From NCBI GenBank assembly GCA_934248055.1, contig CAKQKI010000001.1, forward strand, positions 62,001-126,000: a stretch of DNA of 64,000 nt. The letters are read 5' to 3'. Numbering within the stretch: the stretch's first letter is position 1; every line of letters starts with the position of its first letter. Under the pieces are notes generated by a model that was not told the origin of the DNA, ran no database searches, and worked only from the letters and a program-made list of their open reading frames with translations. This DNA is from an uncultured Clostridia bacterium. GTDB lineage: Bacteria; Bacillota; Clostridia; Christensenellales; Borkfalkiaceae. The position numbers and the translations under genes are program-made. Shown in pieces: positions 62,901-64,000 of this stretch.

Positions 62901-64000
62901 TGGGTCTGCCGGACGGTACTTACGTTGTCGGTAAAACGGGCGTGTACTTCTCGGACGGTAAAAATATATTGTTCCAAAGCGGCGAATACGATATATCCGC
63001 AAGCACGAACGACGCCGAAATTCTCGAAAAAATTCTTCACTCGCAACTTATAAGCGAAGGCGGCGAGATGATATGGAACAGCGACGAACAAACTTTTGTG
63101 GTAAACACCAAATCCACGCAAGGCGCGGTAGGGTATATCGGCGGCAAAACCATAAGACTCAACGACGTTGATATAGAGATCGGAACGGCTTACGCGCAAG
63201 TTACCGTCAGCGCGCTCGGCGCGCGGGTAAACGGAGTTAATCCCGAAATATCCACTGCGAAAAAATTGCTCGTTACGGCGGTAGGGCAATCGAGAAACAC
63301 GGGCGCGGAAATATCTTCCGACGGCTCTTCCATTACCGCTCTCGGCACCGCTCCCATACTCGTTCAACCCATAACAGGCAGAATAGTTTTAAAAACTTAC
63401 GACGATTTTACAGTAAAAATTCTTAACAGTTCGGGCGTTGCCGTAACAAACAGATCCGTAACCGTCGAAAAAGACGAGAACGGCTTTACCGTAATAACAC
63501 TGAAAAAGGAAGATAAAACCACTTATTACGAAATAGAAAGAACGAACGTTTCCGAAAGAAAACCTTCGCTCGGCAGTTATCGCGATATAGGCGGCGAATA
63601 CGCTAACGCGATAGAAGCGATAAAAAACTACATGCCCGGCAAGACCGATACGCTTTTCTTTACCGAAGCGGATACCGAAAAAGGCGATTTTATCGGCGCG
63701 CTTATAAAAGTTTCGGGATTAACAGGCGGAAACAGGGCTTACGCCGACGCCAGCCCCGCACACTGGGCTTACGAACAGTTTAAAACCGCCCGCGAATACG
63801 GCTTAATAGACGGTTTGCAAATTAAGGCATACGATAAACTTACTTATAAAGCGGCGTATTTCGCACTCTATAAGGCGATTATCGCAAAAAACGTAAACGT
63901 AAGCAAGGATACTTCTGTTTTAAAAGGCGTGAATCTTACCGAATGGAGCAACGACGAAAAAGTTATGCTTGCCGCACTCGTTTCGTCAAAGATAATTACC
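59936..64000 (+). CDS. Large SLH-anchored glycoside hydrolase with GH5-like domain, 3' end outside window
   Basis: The frame stays open from ATG 59936 (after AAAAGGAAAA) to the window end, 1355 residues so far. It has a signal peptide (about 1-30, cleavage near ARA), then beta-sandwich, carbohydrate-binding-like regions (about 35-520; AVEFWIKLNN, SRYTWMYADG). A cellulase-superfamily TIM barrel starts at NFWGVNINANS (about 531): E688 in LEINNES is a good acid/base and E892 in YIVTES a candidate nucleophile. Further beta domains come before an S-layer homology domain at about 1267 (YADASPAHWAYEQFKTAREY), with a second starting at the edge. It would sit on the cell wall and attack a polysaccharide. 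Substrate unknown. Confidence 0.85.
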   Translation, partial: MIKTVKRTLISVFAMAFVIFGSLSLSGFIARAELVTPKKDGAQTLVTVYDNGALGPGTQLVWGAAYTDLNYNKDSENKNKHIGLDCTKVANTEFYVDFGKEYNIYTGEGFSDKPLEDFYKKTAVEFWIKLNNQPESFFNIYLFQSRGAEYASAPVNQRYIRSNVQLKAYVDVKKIGEWQYVQIPLTAFSSMGEYVNEMGVKVTDTPVDLSKVRAIGFAHMIMSTSTKVNPTVQYDKMRIVYGNMDDANLGVTVIPAKDFTARKESATFTTIDLRSFATSGYYGGSGVGWTNQGTDNELTGFDLYGKQEFFGVPFDMIVQEENNNKSVIGLRSAKSSTSRQFVESVTIPVNLTVDGLYIIHNAAWGNNTKNVSRYTWMYADGTSEAVDISIGKHIYEWWGYEESAINPIIWKGSTPEATSFGKGISLNMFAFVNPEPVKKVANLKCEIISDEAACMIVAITAADFGGKGLFMAERENPYNPDTSDWYAYELADLEALIGTSLDVSYLLDASDHGKVRANGDDFEFADGTKANFWGVNINANSLFQDKQKTDTLINAIAAGGYNLIRILDWDSSYYNPNIFGNAGNGKDVSAAQLEQFNYLWAKCKEKGIYIDFVLLGGRYATADVVDGKLTDDEVNDISQGFKMEVYIDERLKESTKTLLKQVIGVVNPKTGTALAQDRALAILEINNESNLMTLYDDAAKYQFTSEKYKLMAQKKYAEFLTKKYNPDGSLSVTETENAIKAAWKADGKTGFDARNESLASATIQINGDFLSSKYSPQRCADGFEFFYTLMKNFYDEMSKWAKTPVSEGGLGVECPIAGGTNFANDDRSDLFLNAHYDYVARHTYQSHPTTGTEYQVGTAVPNGGSTLGSVGDNTFAAAAQRKVMGMPYIVTESLIAEPNIHSVEFNLIASAIYSYQGWSLTAFTYMNKKLDNRINQINNSFIIMDHPGRFSTITSASLLYQRAEISKAQVGYYRVITVDDAMNYKDQIMGLPDGTYVVGKTGVYFSDGKNILFQSGEYDISASTNDAEILEKILHSQLISEGGEMIWNSDEQTFVVNTKSTQGAVGYIGGKTIRLNDVDIEIGTAYAQVTVSALGARVNGVNPEISTAKKLLVTAVGQSRNTGAEISSDGSSITALGTAPILVQPITGRIVLKTYDDFTVKILNSSGVAVTNRSVTVEKDENGFTVITLKKEDKTTYYEIERTNVSERKPSLGSYRDIGGEYANAIEAIKNYMPGKTDTLFFTEADTEKGDFIGALIKVSGLTGGNRAYADASPAHWAYEQFKTAREYGLIDGLQIKAYDKLTYKAAYFALYKAIIAKNVNVSKDTSVLKGVNLTEWSNDEKVMLAALVSSKIIT

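Noticed and set aside
1..64000. CRISPR arrays, insertion sequences with transposase genes, rRNA operons
   Set aside because: No regularly spaced repeats, no transposase-like protein and no rRNA sequence were found on either strand.

Overview
The window comes from a low-to-moderate GC Firmicute of class Clostridia, probably an uncultured gut lineage. The evidence is a Firmicutes-type division and cell wall cluster, a pro-sigma-K sporulation factor, RNase J, ribosome binding sites of the AAGGAGG type, a trmR-trhP tRNA modification pair and an S-layer (SLH) surface enzyme. The MurE DNPR motif points to meso-diaminopimelate in the wall. I cannot name a species from sequence alone.

Layout. 1-12.3 kb: dcw cluster, all on the plus strand (rsmH 3' end, ftsL-like, class B PBP, murE, mraY, murD, ftsW, murA, divIB, ftsA, ftsZ). 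12.4-13.5 kb: CdaR/PucR-type regulator. 13.5-16.4 kb: a DpnII-type restriction-modification island on the minus strand, bounded by 63-bp near-identical direct repeats that cover a terminator and the 3' tip of a tRNA-Ser(CGA) gene. 16.4-31.4 kb: core genes (tRNA-Ser, feoAB, RluD-like, rnj, trmR, trhP, sigK, an SDR, thyA-folA, gpmI, secG, rnr, smpB, ssrA). 31.4-39.2 kb: a putative mobile element just downstream of ssrA, holding an AlbA_2/Schlafen-type ATP-binding regulator, three tandem serine-recombinase genes (the middle one lacks the catalytic domain) and an AT-rich reverse transcriptase gene that looks like an Abi/UG-type defence RT. 39.2-64 kb: carbohydrate region with two AraC regulators, a YgjV-like membrane domain fused to a beta-propeller, a GH106-like enzyme, two ABC permeases with a solute-binding lipoprotein, several secreted lipoproteins, a 46-residue small protein, GH28 and GH20-like enzymes, gene remnants and repeats, and a very large SLH-anchored glycoside hydrolase that runs off the window.

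How the genes work together. The first block makes and polymerises lipid II at the septum. The restriction island and the RT-bearing element are the accessory, probably antiphage, part; both sit next to stable-RNA genes (tRNA-Ser and tmRNA), which are common integration targets. In the carbohydrate region, surface proteins (SLH enzyme, DUF4091 lipoprotein, CBM-like lipoproteins) would bind and cut a polysaccharide or glycan. The LplB/LplC-type importer takes up oligomers, presumably sharing an ATPase encoded elsewhere since none is here. Enzymes without signal peptides (GH106-like, GH28, GH20-like) finish the job inside the cell, under AraC-type control.

The points most worth following up are the Abi-like RT in the three-recombinase element, the tRNA-flanked DpnII island with its HTH-Dam fusion, overlapping inverted repeats next to ssrA, a 46-residue protein sharing a C-terminal motif with its neighbour, and a stem that would bury the murA start codon.
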